Below are positions 1 to 7,460 of a DNA stretch of 37,712 nt, in pieces. The DNA is from a virus. Numbering within the stretch: position 1 is the stretch's first letter; each line of letters starts with the position of its first letter. The translations under genes were made by a program, and so were the position numbers. The notes beneath the pieces are model-generated. The model worked only from the letters and a program-made list of their open reading frames with translations, was not told the origin of the DNA and did no database searches. The stretch covers positions 1 through 37,712 of IMG/VR virus record IMGVR_UViG_3300009620_000014; one strand, written 5' to 3'.

Positions 1-978
1 ATCACGCATAGCTTCATACTTATCAGGATCTACAGCGCCCCCCTCATCTTCATAGGAGTCCGCCCGTGCTTGTTCACGGGGAGTAGGCTTCTTTTTAAGC
101 TTCTTTACTCCAGCCTTTTTAAGAAGCTTAGCCATATGCTGTGTATCCACTGTACCCTTAGCCCTGGTTGGTTTTAAAGAAACTCTTTCCTTCTTTTCAT
201 CAACTTCATCTTCTCTTTTCTTGCCAGTCGCCGCTCGTCTTTCCCCTTGAGCTTTTCGTCTACCAATTCTTACAGAAAGCTCCCTAGCCCTGGTAGATAG
301 CCTTGGCCCTGGACCAGCAGCCTTGTCTATAGCATCTCGCTTTCGCTTTAACTTTTGCAGCCCACCACTACCCTCGGTAAGCTTGTTCTTTAGAAGGGTA
401 ATAAAAACTCGTTCTTTTAATGTCTTAGATACATTCTCTATAACACATTCTGCCCCTTCACACATCTCTCTTTGTATAGATTCTGATAGCCCTGGGTACG
501 CGCCTCTAGTCGAAGGATCGGCAACCAAGTCGAATGTTACCAAGTTAAAATCTTCGTTAACCTTCTTTACGCCTTCACCCTCTTCAGAAAGAGTCCCCAT
601 TCCCCTACTGGAAATACCTACCTTTACCCCACCCTTTATAAGTGCTTGTGCTGTTAGCCCAGCAGGAGTGTTTAAGATTTCTGCCTCCCCAATAACTTCA
701 TTCTTATTCATTTGAAGTTTTGTTATCAGGTGAGATGCGTTAGATAGTTTAACAGTATCATTCGATGGATGATCTAGCTCTCCACACAGCCGTCTCTCCT
801 CTATCATGGGCTGTAGTTTGGTAATTTGTCCATCTAAAACTTCTTGTGGATAAATTCTGTTATTGTTGTTAGCTTCTTCCGCTCTTTGAAAAACACCTGC
901 AATCTTTAGAGTTCCCTTATTTTTGGACTCTTCAATAATTGTTAAATTTTCAAGAATAAAAACATCTTGTAGTAACAT
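1..978 (-). CDS. 21: Prohead core protease, T4 gp21-like (peptidase S80), 3' end outside window
   Basis: The reverse frame is open from the ATG at 978 to the window edge, giving 326 residues with no stop, so the gene is partial. Residues about 25-160 match the T4 gp21 prohead protease: ELDHP with the likely catalytic His70, GISSRG with the likely Ser123/124, and DLVADPS with Asp154. The family cleaves scaffold and capsid proteins inside the prohead during maturation. T4 gp21 is about 212 aa. Here at least 150 further residues follow, rich in Lys, Arg and Glu, which could be a fused scaffold or DNA-contact region (inference). The start overlaps the upstream stop as TAATG. Two prohead-core-type genes lie upstream, as in the T4 order 67-68-21. 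The family call is confident; the role of the extension is unknown. Confidence 0.88.
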   Translation of the reverse strand, partial: MLLQDVFILENLTIIEESKNKGTLKIAGVFQRAEEANNNNRIYPQEVLDGQITKLQPMIEERRLCGELDHPSNDTVKLSNASHLITKLQMNKNEVIGEAEILNTPAGLTAQALIKGGVKVGISSRGMGTLSEEGEGVKKVNEDFNLVTFDLVADPSTRGAYPGLSESIQREMCEGAECVIENVSKTLKERVFITLLKNKLTEGSGGLQKLKRKRDAIDKAAGPGPRLSTRARELSVRIGRRKAQGERRAATGKKREDEVDEKKERVSLKPTRAKGTVDTQHMAKLLKKAGVKKLKKKPTPREQARADSYEDEGGAVDPDKYEAMRD

Positions 979-1358
979 TATTTACGCTCCTTATACTTTT
1001 CAAACTTTTTAGTTTTTTGCTTGCCGTGCTTTTTCATTGTGCGTACAGCATACGCTTTAATGCTAGGCCACTTAGCGGAAGGTGTGGCTGAGCCAGGAGT
1101 AAACCCCTTTGCAATTTTCGTATTTCCACCAGCCTTGCTTTTTGACCCCCAAGTGGGTTTCGTGATAACATATAGCCTATCAGCTCCCTGAGTAGAAAAA
1201 ATTGTCCCGTAAGAGGCACCAGATTTTAAAGCAGCATCAATAGTATCATAAACTTTTACTTTTGATTTTTGTGCTTTAGTTTTAACCTCTCCTTTAGCTT
1301 TGGCAGAACCTTTGTCCTTGGCCTCAGTTAATTCTTTTAAAAGGGATACAAAAATCAT
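978..1358 (-). CDS. Small basic protein, probable prohead core component
   Basis: 126 residues, strongly basic, with a Lys/Ala-rich N-terminal third, a central segment around YGTIFSTQGADRLYVITKP, and a very basic C-terminus (KKHGKQKTKKFEKYKERK). No family is recognised. It sits directly before the gp21-like protease with a TAATG overlap, and its own start overlaps by TAATG a -1 frame of the upstream gene. In T4 this slot holds gene 68, a small basic prohead core protein, so a core or internal-protein role is inferred from position and charge only. The residues LTE near position 10 match the (L/I)-x-E cleavage pattern known for the T4 protease, but a three-residue match is weak. The C-terminal KTKKFEK resembles KTEKFER in the frameshifted tail of the upstream gene. 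Confidence 0.6.
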   Translation of the reverse strand: MIFVSLLKELTEAKDKGSAKAKGEVKTKAQKSKVKVYDTIDAALKSGASYGTIFSTQGADRLYVITKPTWGSKSKAGGNTKIAKGFTPGSATPSAKWPSIKAYAVRTMKKHGKQKTKKFEKYKERK

Positions 1359-1477
1359 TATTTAATACCGTGCTTCTTCTTAACTTGTTTTACGCACCTT
1401 TCGAACTTTTCTGTTTTCTTAGATCCTGTAGAGCTGTGACATACCGCCCAAGGGTTTGGTTTGCTACTTTTTTTTTA
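1358..1477 (-). other. -1 frame continuation of the prohead core gene after an A9 run
   Basis: Coding-strand A9 lies at 1476-1468 in the context GCT AAA AAA AAA GTA. A slip of -1 on A AAA AAA gives 36 further codons, SSKPNPWAVCHSSTG and then KKTEKFERCVKQVKKKHGIK, ending in TAA at 1360-1358. That stop overlaps the next gene's ATG as TAATG, the junction used throughout this window. A TAA at 1477-1475 closes the -1 frame on the upstream side and the segment has no ATG, so it makes sense only joined to the 1851 gene. The joined product is 164 aa. No strong downstream hairpin is visible, so a missed A in the homopolymer is as likely as programmed frameshifting. Confidence 0.72.
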
Positions 1478-1851
1478 GCTTTAGGATCGGCTGAGGTTGT
1501 ACCCAACATACCAACACTAGTTAGTTCATCTATGACACTTCTAGCTTCTTTGATTAAAGAATCAAACTTGTCCAAGAGAACTTTAGTCTTTTTCCTTCCA
1601 AGAATATCGTATTCTTGAATATCTTGTTGAGTAGTTTTGGGTTCTTTTAGAGAATCCTCAACAACTTCTTTCTTAGATTCTCCCAAAATACTGCTCATAA
1701 AATCAGACGGGACATCTATATTTGAGATGTCCCTCTGTTCTTCAAGAGCTTGAGGAAGTTCCATATCTGGTACGGAAATTTTCCCCTCCTGTATCTGAGC
1801 AAAATCTTGATTAAGAATTTCCTCTGCTAAAGTGCCAACAGACTTAGGCAT
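1390..1851 (-). CDS. Probable prohead core/scaffold protein, zero-frame part (153 aa)
   Basis: The start is taken as the ATG at 1851, which overlaps the stop of the upstream acidic gene in ATGCCTAA. A longer reading from 1902 is possible but would overlap that gene by 59 bp. The first 128 residues are mixed-charge and probably helical, with a coiled-coil-like stretch around VLLDKFDSLIKEARSVIDEL. After an A9 run at 1468-1476 the zero frame gives a 25-residue tail that ends at 1390 and leaves an odd 31-bp gap. The -1 frame from the same run gives a more convincing C-terminus (see the next entry), so this zero-frame end is probably not the main real one. No family is recognised. A scaffold/core role is inferred from its place before the protease. 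Confidence 0.6.
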   Translation of the reverse strand: MPKSVGTLAEEILNQDFAQIQEGKISVPDMELPQALEEQRDISNIDVPSDFMSSILGESKKEVVEDSLKEPKTTQQDIQEYDILGRKKTKVLLDKFDSLIKEARSVIDELTSVGMLGTTSADPKAKKKVANQTLGRYVTALQDLRKQKSSKGA

Positions 1852-2209
1852 CGACTTCAGAATCAGCATCTTCTGCTTCTTCTTCGGAAAGCTCTTCCGC
1901 ATCTTCGTCCGCGTCTTCTTCTAGAAGACTAAAGACCATATCGAGATGCTCAGAAATACGCTCTTCTGAAAGTTCTTCTTCTAATTCTGACTCACACAGA
2001 GGGCAAACATGCTCAGTAGCTTCTTCTTCAACCACTTCGGTCTCAACTTCAGCTTCTTCTGTAGCTTCTTCAACAGCTTCTGCTGCTGCTTCTACGGCTA
2101 CTGCCTCTGCTGCTTCTTCGATAACCTCAGGCTTAAGACCTACTTTGGTCCACTCAGCACCCTCTAAAAGGGAAGCTCTCTCTGCGTCACTAATTGTAAA
2201 TTTTTCCAT
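1844..2209 (-). CDS. Very acidic protein, possible gp67-like prohead core protein
   Basis: 121 residues, extremely rich in Glu, Asp and Ala. A Glu/Ala low-complexity segment covers residues about 30-65, then comes a CPLCES motif at about 70-75, a short helical region with LSEERISEHLDMVFSLLEE, and an acidic tail. The start has a good ribosome binding site (AGGAG, 7 nt before ATG). It is the first gene after the 91-bp spacer and therefore the first of the prohead block. T4 gp67 is a small, very acidic core protein at the same relative position, so a gp67-like role is plausible, but composition-based similarity is weak evidence. The single CxxC pair could bind metal only with another partner. 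Confidence 0.65.
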   Translation of the reverse strand: MEKFTISDAERASLLEGAEWTKVGLKPEVIEEAAEAVAVEAAAEAVEEATEEAEVETEVVEEEATEHVCPLCESELEEELSEERISEHLDMVFSLLEEDADEDAEELSEEEAEDADSEVDA

Positions 2210-2300
2210 TATTTATCTCCTATGGATAGAAAAGATTGTACTATCTTCTATAATTAGATAGCCCTATTGTATAAAAACAATATATTATTTTTAGAAAATG
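2210..2300 (-). promoter_or_regulatory. 91-bp spacer between fibre and prohead blocks, with two AT-rich inverted repeats
   Basis: This is the longest gap without coding potential in the window. It holds two small inverted repeats: TATTGT/ACAATA (2265-2270 and 2277-2282, 6-nt loop) and CTATCT/AGATAG (2241-2246 and 2256-2261, 9-nt loop). On the minus strand it also carries TATACAATAG and AATTATAG, both close to the TATAATAG box of the divergent spacers, and then AGGAG before the ATG at 2209. A separate promoter for the prohead genes is the simplest reading. No GC-rich terminator with a T run is seen. Confidence 0.4.
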
Positions 2301-2621
2301 TTAACCACAAAATACATTGGGGACTGACGATATAGTTACAGCCCCACATCCCCTAGAGTCTCCCCCTCTGTGCACAGGAAGTCCTCCAGCAAAAACTGTG
2401 GCACTACCTCCTGCTGGACCAGGAACAATAATCCCCTCTGGGTGAACTGGTGACGGGGGAGGCTGATACAACCCACAAGGGGGTATAGCTCCCGCAACAG
2501 GACCCCCAGGCCCAAAAGTAGCAATTGTTTTTCCAGCGACAATCACCGTAGGAGCGGTATCAACTAATGCCGCTAAACCATGAGAACCCATGTCTCCAAC
2601 TACTGCTACAGGTTGTGCCAT
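2301..2621 (-). CDS. PAAR-domain spike tip protein
   Basis: 106 residues, nearly all one PAAR-type domain: MAQPVAVVGDMGSHG at the start, Gly/Pro-rich beta turns in the middle, and a C-terminal half with FAGGLPVHRGGDSRGCG and SSVPNVFCG, typical of the PAAR fold with its metal-binding His/Cys ligands. PAAR proteins form the sharp cone on the central spike of contractile tails and type VI systems. Here it would cap the gp5-like spike encoded at 24030-25169. It starts in a TAATG overlap with the 788-aa gene and is the last gene of the tail block. There is no extension, so it carries no effector domain. Confidence 0.85.
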   Translation of the reverse strand: MAQPVAVVGDMGSHGLAALVDTAPTVIVAGKTIATFGPGGPVAGAIPPCGLYQPPPSPVHPEGIIVPGPAGGSATVFAGGLPVHRGGDSRGCGAVTISSVPNVFCG

Positions 2622-4987
2622 TATTTATATAACTCCGATACTAAGGATATATTATCTATATCTAAAGAGGTTTTCATAGCATATTCTTCTATCACATTAT
2701 CAACCCCTACTTCTGGCCAAGCGCCATCAGAAATAGTAAACTTACTATCCAAACCATTGGTGGATAAAGTTTCATCAAAAGATAATGTAAAGTCTATTTG
2801 TCTTTTAAATCCACCTGAATCATGTTGAGTTAACTTAGATTGTCCTCCTGCTGGATTGTACTTGGTACTATTAGTGGTCATCCAATATAGAACTTTAGGT
2901 ATTCCAGTAGCCACGATAGGGATATTTTTATTTGTTTTATCCTCGTAAGTGTTAGTTCCTATTGTGGTAAAAGTTAGTATAATTTTTCCATCTTCAATTA
3001 AGTATCTTGTTATAGGATCAGCCCCTAAACCTTTGCTTCCTCCGTCTACAGCCAATCCTAAATAATTTATTGCATATTTAAATTCTTCATTAAACAAAGA
3101 TTCAATCTCAGCATTGGTAGTTCCTTCGATTATATCGTATTGAACTTTATGAGTTTCTATAAAATCAGAATCTAATGTAGTGTCTATGCTGGAAAGATTT
3201 GCGGAAAGAAAATATATTGAAGATAATACAGAATCTTGAAGATTTACAAATTCTAAAGTTCCGTCTGCCGAAGAAGCCTCTGCTTTAATTGTTGTAAGTT
3301 TGGCTGGCACTCCGACAGGTGTAAGGTAATCTTCTATATTTTGTTTGGTTACATTATCCAAAATATAAGTATGATCTAATTCAGTAGTAAAGGGAAGAGT
3401 AGTGTCACCACTATCGGAAGTTGTAACTGCTAACCTATACCCACTCTTAACTCTAGGCCCAGCTAGTGTCCCATCCCCTAAAGTTGTACTAATAGTTCCA
3501 TCATTGGAAACAAGTAAATCATATTCAGTCCCATCACTACTAGTTACGACAACTTTTGCTCCCACCTCCTCATATGGGATAAAGTACATATCTAATTTTG
3601 CTTTATTAATTGGATTTTTTAATGTTGCACCATTTGCTAATATTGAATATTTTTTTATATAATCAAAAGTAAAATCTAAACCCGTAATTTTATCTGTAGG
3701 AGGAATAATTGTTAGGGGGTCAATTGATTGAGATGTCTGCATTAGTGTTACTGATTTTAGATAAGGAATATCAATAGCACTCGCCTGTCCCTTCAATATT
3801 TTTGAAAGCATACCTTGATAAATATCAAGCGTATTGGGCGTTCCATTTACTTTCATGAGAGAGCTAAGAACTGCTAAATCCTTTGGATCTAAACTGGCTG
3901 CTACTGCTGCTGGAGTAATACTAGCAAAGGGAGATAGATCTAAAGATGATGCTACAGAAATAAACTGAGGAACATCAACCCCACCGCTCTTCAAAGACTT
4001 TATACCAGTACGCTTAGAAATAGAGGTAACATTAGGAACATCCTTAATAAGAATATCTAGATGATTATTTTTACTTATTTCTTGAAGAAGAGTATTTCCA
4101 GTAAACTGCTGTAAACTAGCAACGACACCTTCAGGGAGTCTACTAAGTATATCAAACCAAGTTAGCCAGTAAGTTCCTTTATCTATTTTTAGATCATAAT
4201 TGGCTTTAATAGAGCTTACTGCTGAGGCAAATAATCCTATCTCAGGTAAATGTGGACCTACTTTTGTTTTTGTTTGAGCAATAGTCTTTAAGTCTTGGGT
4301 AACGAAATCACTTTGTAAACTAGACAGAGTAGAATTATTATAAACTAAATTATTCTTTGGATTATTAGCAAATATAAGAGTTGTTTGTTCATCAAATAAT
4401 GGGTTAACAAGTTTATAGCCAGAATTATACTCTTCCCATGTTTTTTCTGATTTATATTGAGATACATCCAAGGTCAAAGGAGAGTAAGCCACACCCCTGC
4501 CACCATGACCTCCTATAATTCCAACATCTGTTGTACCCCCTGCATCCCCCGCATCCTCAACAAGAGTGCCATTAAAGGAAATAACTGCTTTACAGCATGC
4601 TGGGGGCAAATCGAATACTAGACCATTACACCAAGATTCTGGCAGGGTTCCAGCCTTATCATCGTGACAGTTACCATAACTATCAACACAAAAACATCCA
4701 GCACCTCCGCCTCCTATGGGAGGACCCCCTGGGCCTGGGGTTGTTGGTCCAGTCGGGCCGTCTGCTGGCGGCGTGTCGGGCGGGGCTGGTGGTGGGATTG
4801 TTGGTGTAGGATGCCCAGGTGCATCAGGATCATCTACTCGGCCTTCCCACTTGCCTACAACCTCATCATCTAAGTAATTATTCCCAACCTTAGTAACACC
4901 TATAGTGTTGTCTGGCTCGTTATCCTCATCTTGACCAAAACCCCCCTTTGGTGCATCAGGAAAGCAGAAGTTAGGCTGGAAGGGCAT
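2621..4987 (-). CDS. Unknown large virion protein with Pro/Gly linker and six-cysteine cluster
   Basis: 788 residues. Residues 1-55 are acidic. Residues 57-97 form a Pro/Gly-rich linker. Residues 98-132 hold six cysteines (98, 100, 107, 120, 131, 132), followed by a Gly-rich turn (GGHGGRGV). The rest is a mixed alpha/beta region with no family I recognise: a helical middle at about 225-440 and a beta-rich C-terminal half. It stands between the PAAR gene and two fibre-like genes, with a TAATG overlap and a 1-bp gap, so it is almost certainly part of the baseplate periphery or fibre set. The cysteine cluster could be a metal knot or disulfide-linked; the sequence does not decide this. Confidence 0.65.
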   Translation of the reverse strand: MPFQPNFCFPDAPKGGFGQDEDNEPDNTIGVTKVGNNYLDDEVVGKWEGRVDDPDAPGHPTPTIPPPAPPDTPPADGPTGPTTPGPGGPPIGGGGAGCFCVDSYGNCHDDKAGTLPESWCNGLVFDLPPACCKAVISFNGTLVEDAGDAGGTTDVGIIGGHGGRGVAYSPLTLDVSQYKSEKTWEEYNSGYKLVNPLFDEQTTLIFANNPKNNLVYNNSTLSSLQSDFVTQDLKTIAQTKTKVGPHLPEIGLFASAVSSIKANYDLKIDKGTYWLTWFDILSRLPEGVVASLQQFTGNTLLQEISKNNHLDILIKDVPNVTSISKRTGIKSLKSGGVDVPQFISVASSLDLSPFASITPAAVAASLDPKDLAVLSSLMKVNGTPNTLDIYQGMLSKILKGQASAIDIPYLKSVTLMQTSQSIDPLTIIPPTDKITGLDFTFDYIKKYSILANGATLKNPINKAKLDMYFIPYEEVGAKVVVTSSDGTEYDLLVSNDGTISTTLGDGTLAGPRVKSGYRLAVTTSDSGDTTLPFTTELDHTYILDNVTKQNIEDYLTPVGVPAKLTTIKAEASSADGTLEFVNLQDSVLSSIYFLSANLSSIDTTLDSDFIETHKVQYDIIEGTTNAEIESLFNEEFKYAINYLGLAVDGGSKGLGADPITRYLIEDGKIILTFTTIGTNTYEDKTNKNIPIVATGIPKVLYWMTTNSTKYNPAGGQSKLTQHDSGGFKRQIDFTLSFDETLSTNGLDSKFTISDGAWPEVGVDNVIEEYAMKTSLDIDNISLVSELYK

Positions 4988-4988
4988 C

Positions 4989-7457
4989 TTACTTCAATTC
5001 AATGACAGGATTCTGTGCGTTTAGATTTCCTCTGTAGGTTCCTACAGGGTGACCAATAATTTGGAATGCAACTGTGGGGTAATATGCAGCCCCAGCAAGA
5101 GGCTCTCCCTCGTATAGGAGATTAGCTGGCTGATTAGCACCAGTAAGTCCAGCAGCAATTGGGTGATGAATAGTACCTGCGTTGCATACCCAGAATCCTG
5201 CGACCTCCTGCTTATCTCTGTTAGCATCAGTTGTTGGGTCCCCACTCCACCATCCGTGGCTAGTCTTCTTTTCATCACCAGATTCCCCAGGTCCTCCAGC
5301 GGCTTCCCATGCAACATAAATTGTGAAATTAGTTTTTTTTCTGTCTATCCAAATTCCACAAGCCCCAGATCTCTCATTTACTCCCTCATGTACATATCCT
5401 CTATCAGATTGATGAATACAATTATGTAGTTGTACACTTACATCATAATGAGACATCCACGGAACTAAATCTCTACTAAACGCAATTGTTTTTTGAACAA
5501 AGAATAACTGGTTACCTAAAGTTTTATTTTGGTGATTAGAGTTCCCTAACACTCTAAGTCTACCATTGTTATTTAATTCATTTTGCTTTACAAACCCTAG
5601 CCCACCAGCCGCACCAACATCAGCTTGATACTTACTTCCATAACAACCAAGTTCAAATCCCCGCTGGCTCCCTGCGCCATAATTAGCGGAAGTTGCTGGA
5701 GTATCATTTGTGACTCCATCATTCCAAATAAAACTTATATGGTCTAGGGCATGGAGACCCTTTTCAGGTAAGGAATTAGCATGAGTTGCTAAATCCCAAT
5801 CAGGAGCCATAGGAACAGGTGTATCAGGATACTGATTTTTGTCTGAAATATTTGCCCAGGCCTCTTCAACATTATCAGCATTACCCATATAATATTCGAA
5901 TTGAGCCAAAGTACCTTCAACACCAAAATTCATTCCTCCAAACACCATTCCTGCGCCAACTACCCTAGAAAGATCGGTAGGGAATGGGGCCGCTTCAGCA
6001 CCAGCGACACCTGTATCAACATAACCCTTTAACGCACTTTCAACTTTATCTAATTGAGCTTTTCCAACAACTGGATTAGCAAAAGATATTTGTGGGTTAG
6101 CAGCAGCAATACCCGCTCTCTCATTGTACGCTAATTCTGTAGTTCTAAAGAAAGGTCTTATATCAATTACATTTGCTTTTGCTATAACAGTTTCATCATT
6201 TTTAACAAGAATATATGCTACAGGCAAGATTGTTTGACCTACCAATGGGTATGCTCCAGTCTCTAATTCTTCACTAAGCAGAGGTGCTTGGTTTAACAGA
6301 TCATCTGGGGCTGGAAAAGATCCATGAATGTTAAGAGCAGAAAACCCGTTGTCTAGATTAACTTCATCTCCTACATGAGGAAGAATCATTGGATTTCCAT
6401 CTGAGTCTGCTGCATTCAGGGGGCTGAGGGTTTCATGGTAGGGAGAGGAGTTTGGTACAAATAAATCAACACCAATGCCAGCACCCTTAACAATACCTAA
6501 TTCAGGCTTATTAATTTTTGTAGGTGCTCCTACACTATATCTTCCCGTAGTTACAGCACTAGTATCAACAGGCTTAGAATAGATAAATACTAAATCAATT
6601 CTCTGTGTGGCTGGCACTGCGACCTTTGTCCCTGTGTCATCGAGATAGAAAAAATCATTTTCATCAAAGTTAGGAATATCAATACTTATTTCTTCAGCAA
6701 CATCCACAATGGCAGTTCTAACTACACCCTTCCATCGCTTAATAAAAGCGCTCTCTAAGAAGCTCAATTTTGCAAAACCTTGGTGGTAAGAATCATAAGT
6801 AGGAGCTTCCACTGTGTTGGCTTCGCCTAGTGCAAGAGGTTTTTGTACCCACAACATTACCTCACTAAGAGGAAAGGGGCCATCTCCAATAACAAAATCA
6901 AGTGAAGGTAAGTCGGTCCCAGTAAAATTTCCAGCCGAATCCTCAGTTAACATAGGATAAGTGAAGGCTCTTTCAACCAGTCCGTTCATATTCTTAGCAG
7001 TAGTAGATAACTTAGTTTTAAAAGAATTTAATATGGTATTAAGTAATGTATTCTTTGTTACATCTCCAGTACCTTGCCCAGCTTGAGCAGTTATTATATT
7101 AAATTTATCAATTTCTCCTAAGCCAGAAGCAATAAGACTTAGATATGTCATAGGCTCTGGGTCGTAAGCATCATTAATTCTTGCCGTATATCTTCCTGGG
7201 AGAACTCTGATAGTCCTATCATTACCTAAGGCGTAAGGGCGAAGTTCATCAATGTCACCTCGTTTTACTGATGTGATTCCTACACCTTCAGCATCTCCAG
7301 CACTCTCACTTACTTGATCCTTCAACCACTTACAGTTTTCTTGCAACTGTTGCAGTGGGATATTATCAACTTCCCAATAGTAGGGATCATTAGCCTTAAA
7401 ATACCGAATAGGATCGGTAAATTTAAAGGGACTATCAGTAAACTTAAAATCAGCCAT
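4989..7457 (-). CDS. Fibre or baseplate-attached structural protein with shared N-terminal anchor motif
   Basis: 822 residues. The N-terminus holds YYWEVDNIPLQQLQE at residues 26-40, which closely matches YNWEQDNLPLYDLEE at residues 34-48 of the next upstream protein, so the two probably dock on the virion the same way (inference). After that come a beta-rich region (IRVLPGRYTARIND near residue 85), a long middle with several Pro-rich loops, and an aromatic C-terminal domain rich in His and Trp (for example SRDLVPWMSHYDVSVQLHN) that could be a receptor-binding tip. No catalytic motif is recognised. The size and setting suit a tail fibre or short fibre. Spacing to neighbours is 1 and 3 bp. Confidence 0.65.
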   Translation of the reverse strand: MADFKFTDSPFKFTDPIRYFKANDPYYWEVDNIPLQQLQENCKWLKDQVSESAGDAEGVGITSVKRGDIDELRPYALGNDRTIRVLPGRYTARINDAYDPEPMTYLSLIASGLGEIDKFNIITAQAGQGTGDVTKNTLLNTILNSFKTKLSTTAKNMNGLVERAFTYPMLTEDSAGNFTGTDLPSLDFVIGDGPFPLSEVMLWVQKPLALGEANTVEAPTYDSYHQGFAKLSFLESAFIKRWKGVVRTAIVDVAEEISIDIPNFDENDFFYLDDTGTKVAVPATQRIDLVFIYSKPVDTSAVTTGRYSVGAPTKINKPELGIVKGAGIGVDLFVPNSSPYHETLSPLNAADSDGNPMILPHVGDEVNLDNGFSALNIHGSFPAPDDLLNQAPLLSEELETGAYPLVGQTILPVAYILVKNDETVIAKANVIDIRPFFRTTELAYNERAGIAAANPQISFANPVVGKAQLDKVESALKGYVDTGVAGAEAAPFPTDLSRVVGAGMVFGGMNFGVEGTLAQFEYYMGNADNVEEAWANISDKNQYPDTPVPMAPDWDLATHANSLPEKGLHALDHISFIWNDGVTNDTPATSANYGAGSQRGFELGCYGSKYQADVGAAGGLGFVKQNELNNNGRLRVLGNSNHQNKTLGNQLFFVQKTIAFSRDLVPWMSHYDVSVQLHNCIHQSDRGYVHEGVNERSGACGIWIDRKKTNFTIYVAWEAAGGPGESGDEKKTSHGWWSGDPTTDANRDKQEVAGFWVCNAGTIHHPIAAGLTGANQPANLLYEGEPLAGAAYYPTVAFQIIGHPVGTYRGNLNAQNPVIELK

Positions 7458-7460
7458 CTG

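Noticed and set aside
323-715. 130-aa plus-strand ORF
   Set aside because: It lies wholly opposite the protease gene, has a Ser/Pro/Phe-rich shadow composition and no family features.
1852-1902. Earlier start for the prohead core gene (170-aa form)
   Set aside because: It would overlap the acidic gene by 59 bp and adds a basic low-complexity leader; the ATG at 1851 forms the usual short overlap.
2040-2120. Tandem DNA repeat in the acidic gene
   Set aside because: The repeated GCT/TCT-like triplets reflect Glu/Ala codons; no fixed repeat unit is present.
4740-4830. Collagen-like repeat in the Pro/Gly stretch of the 788-aa protein
   Set aside because: Gly is not at every third position, so it is a flexible linker rather than a collagen helix.
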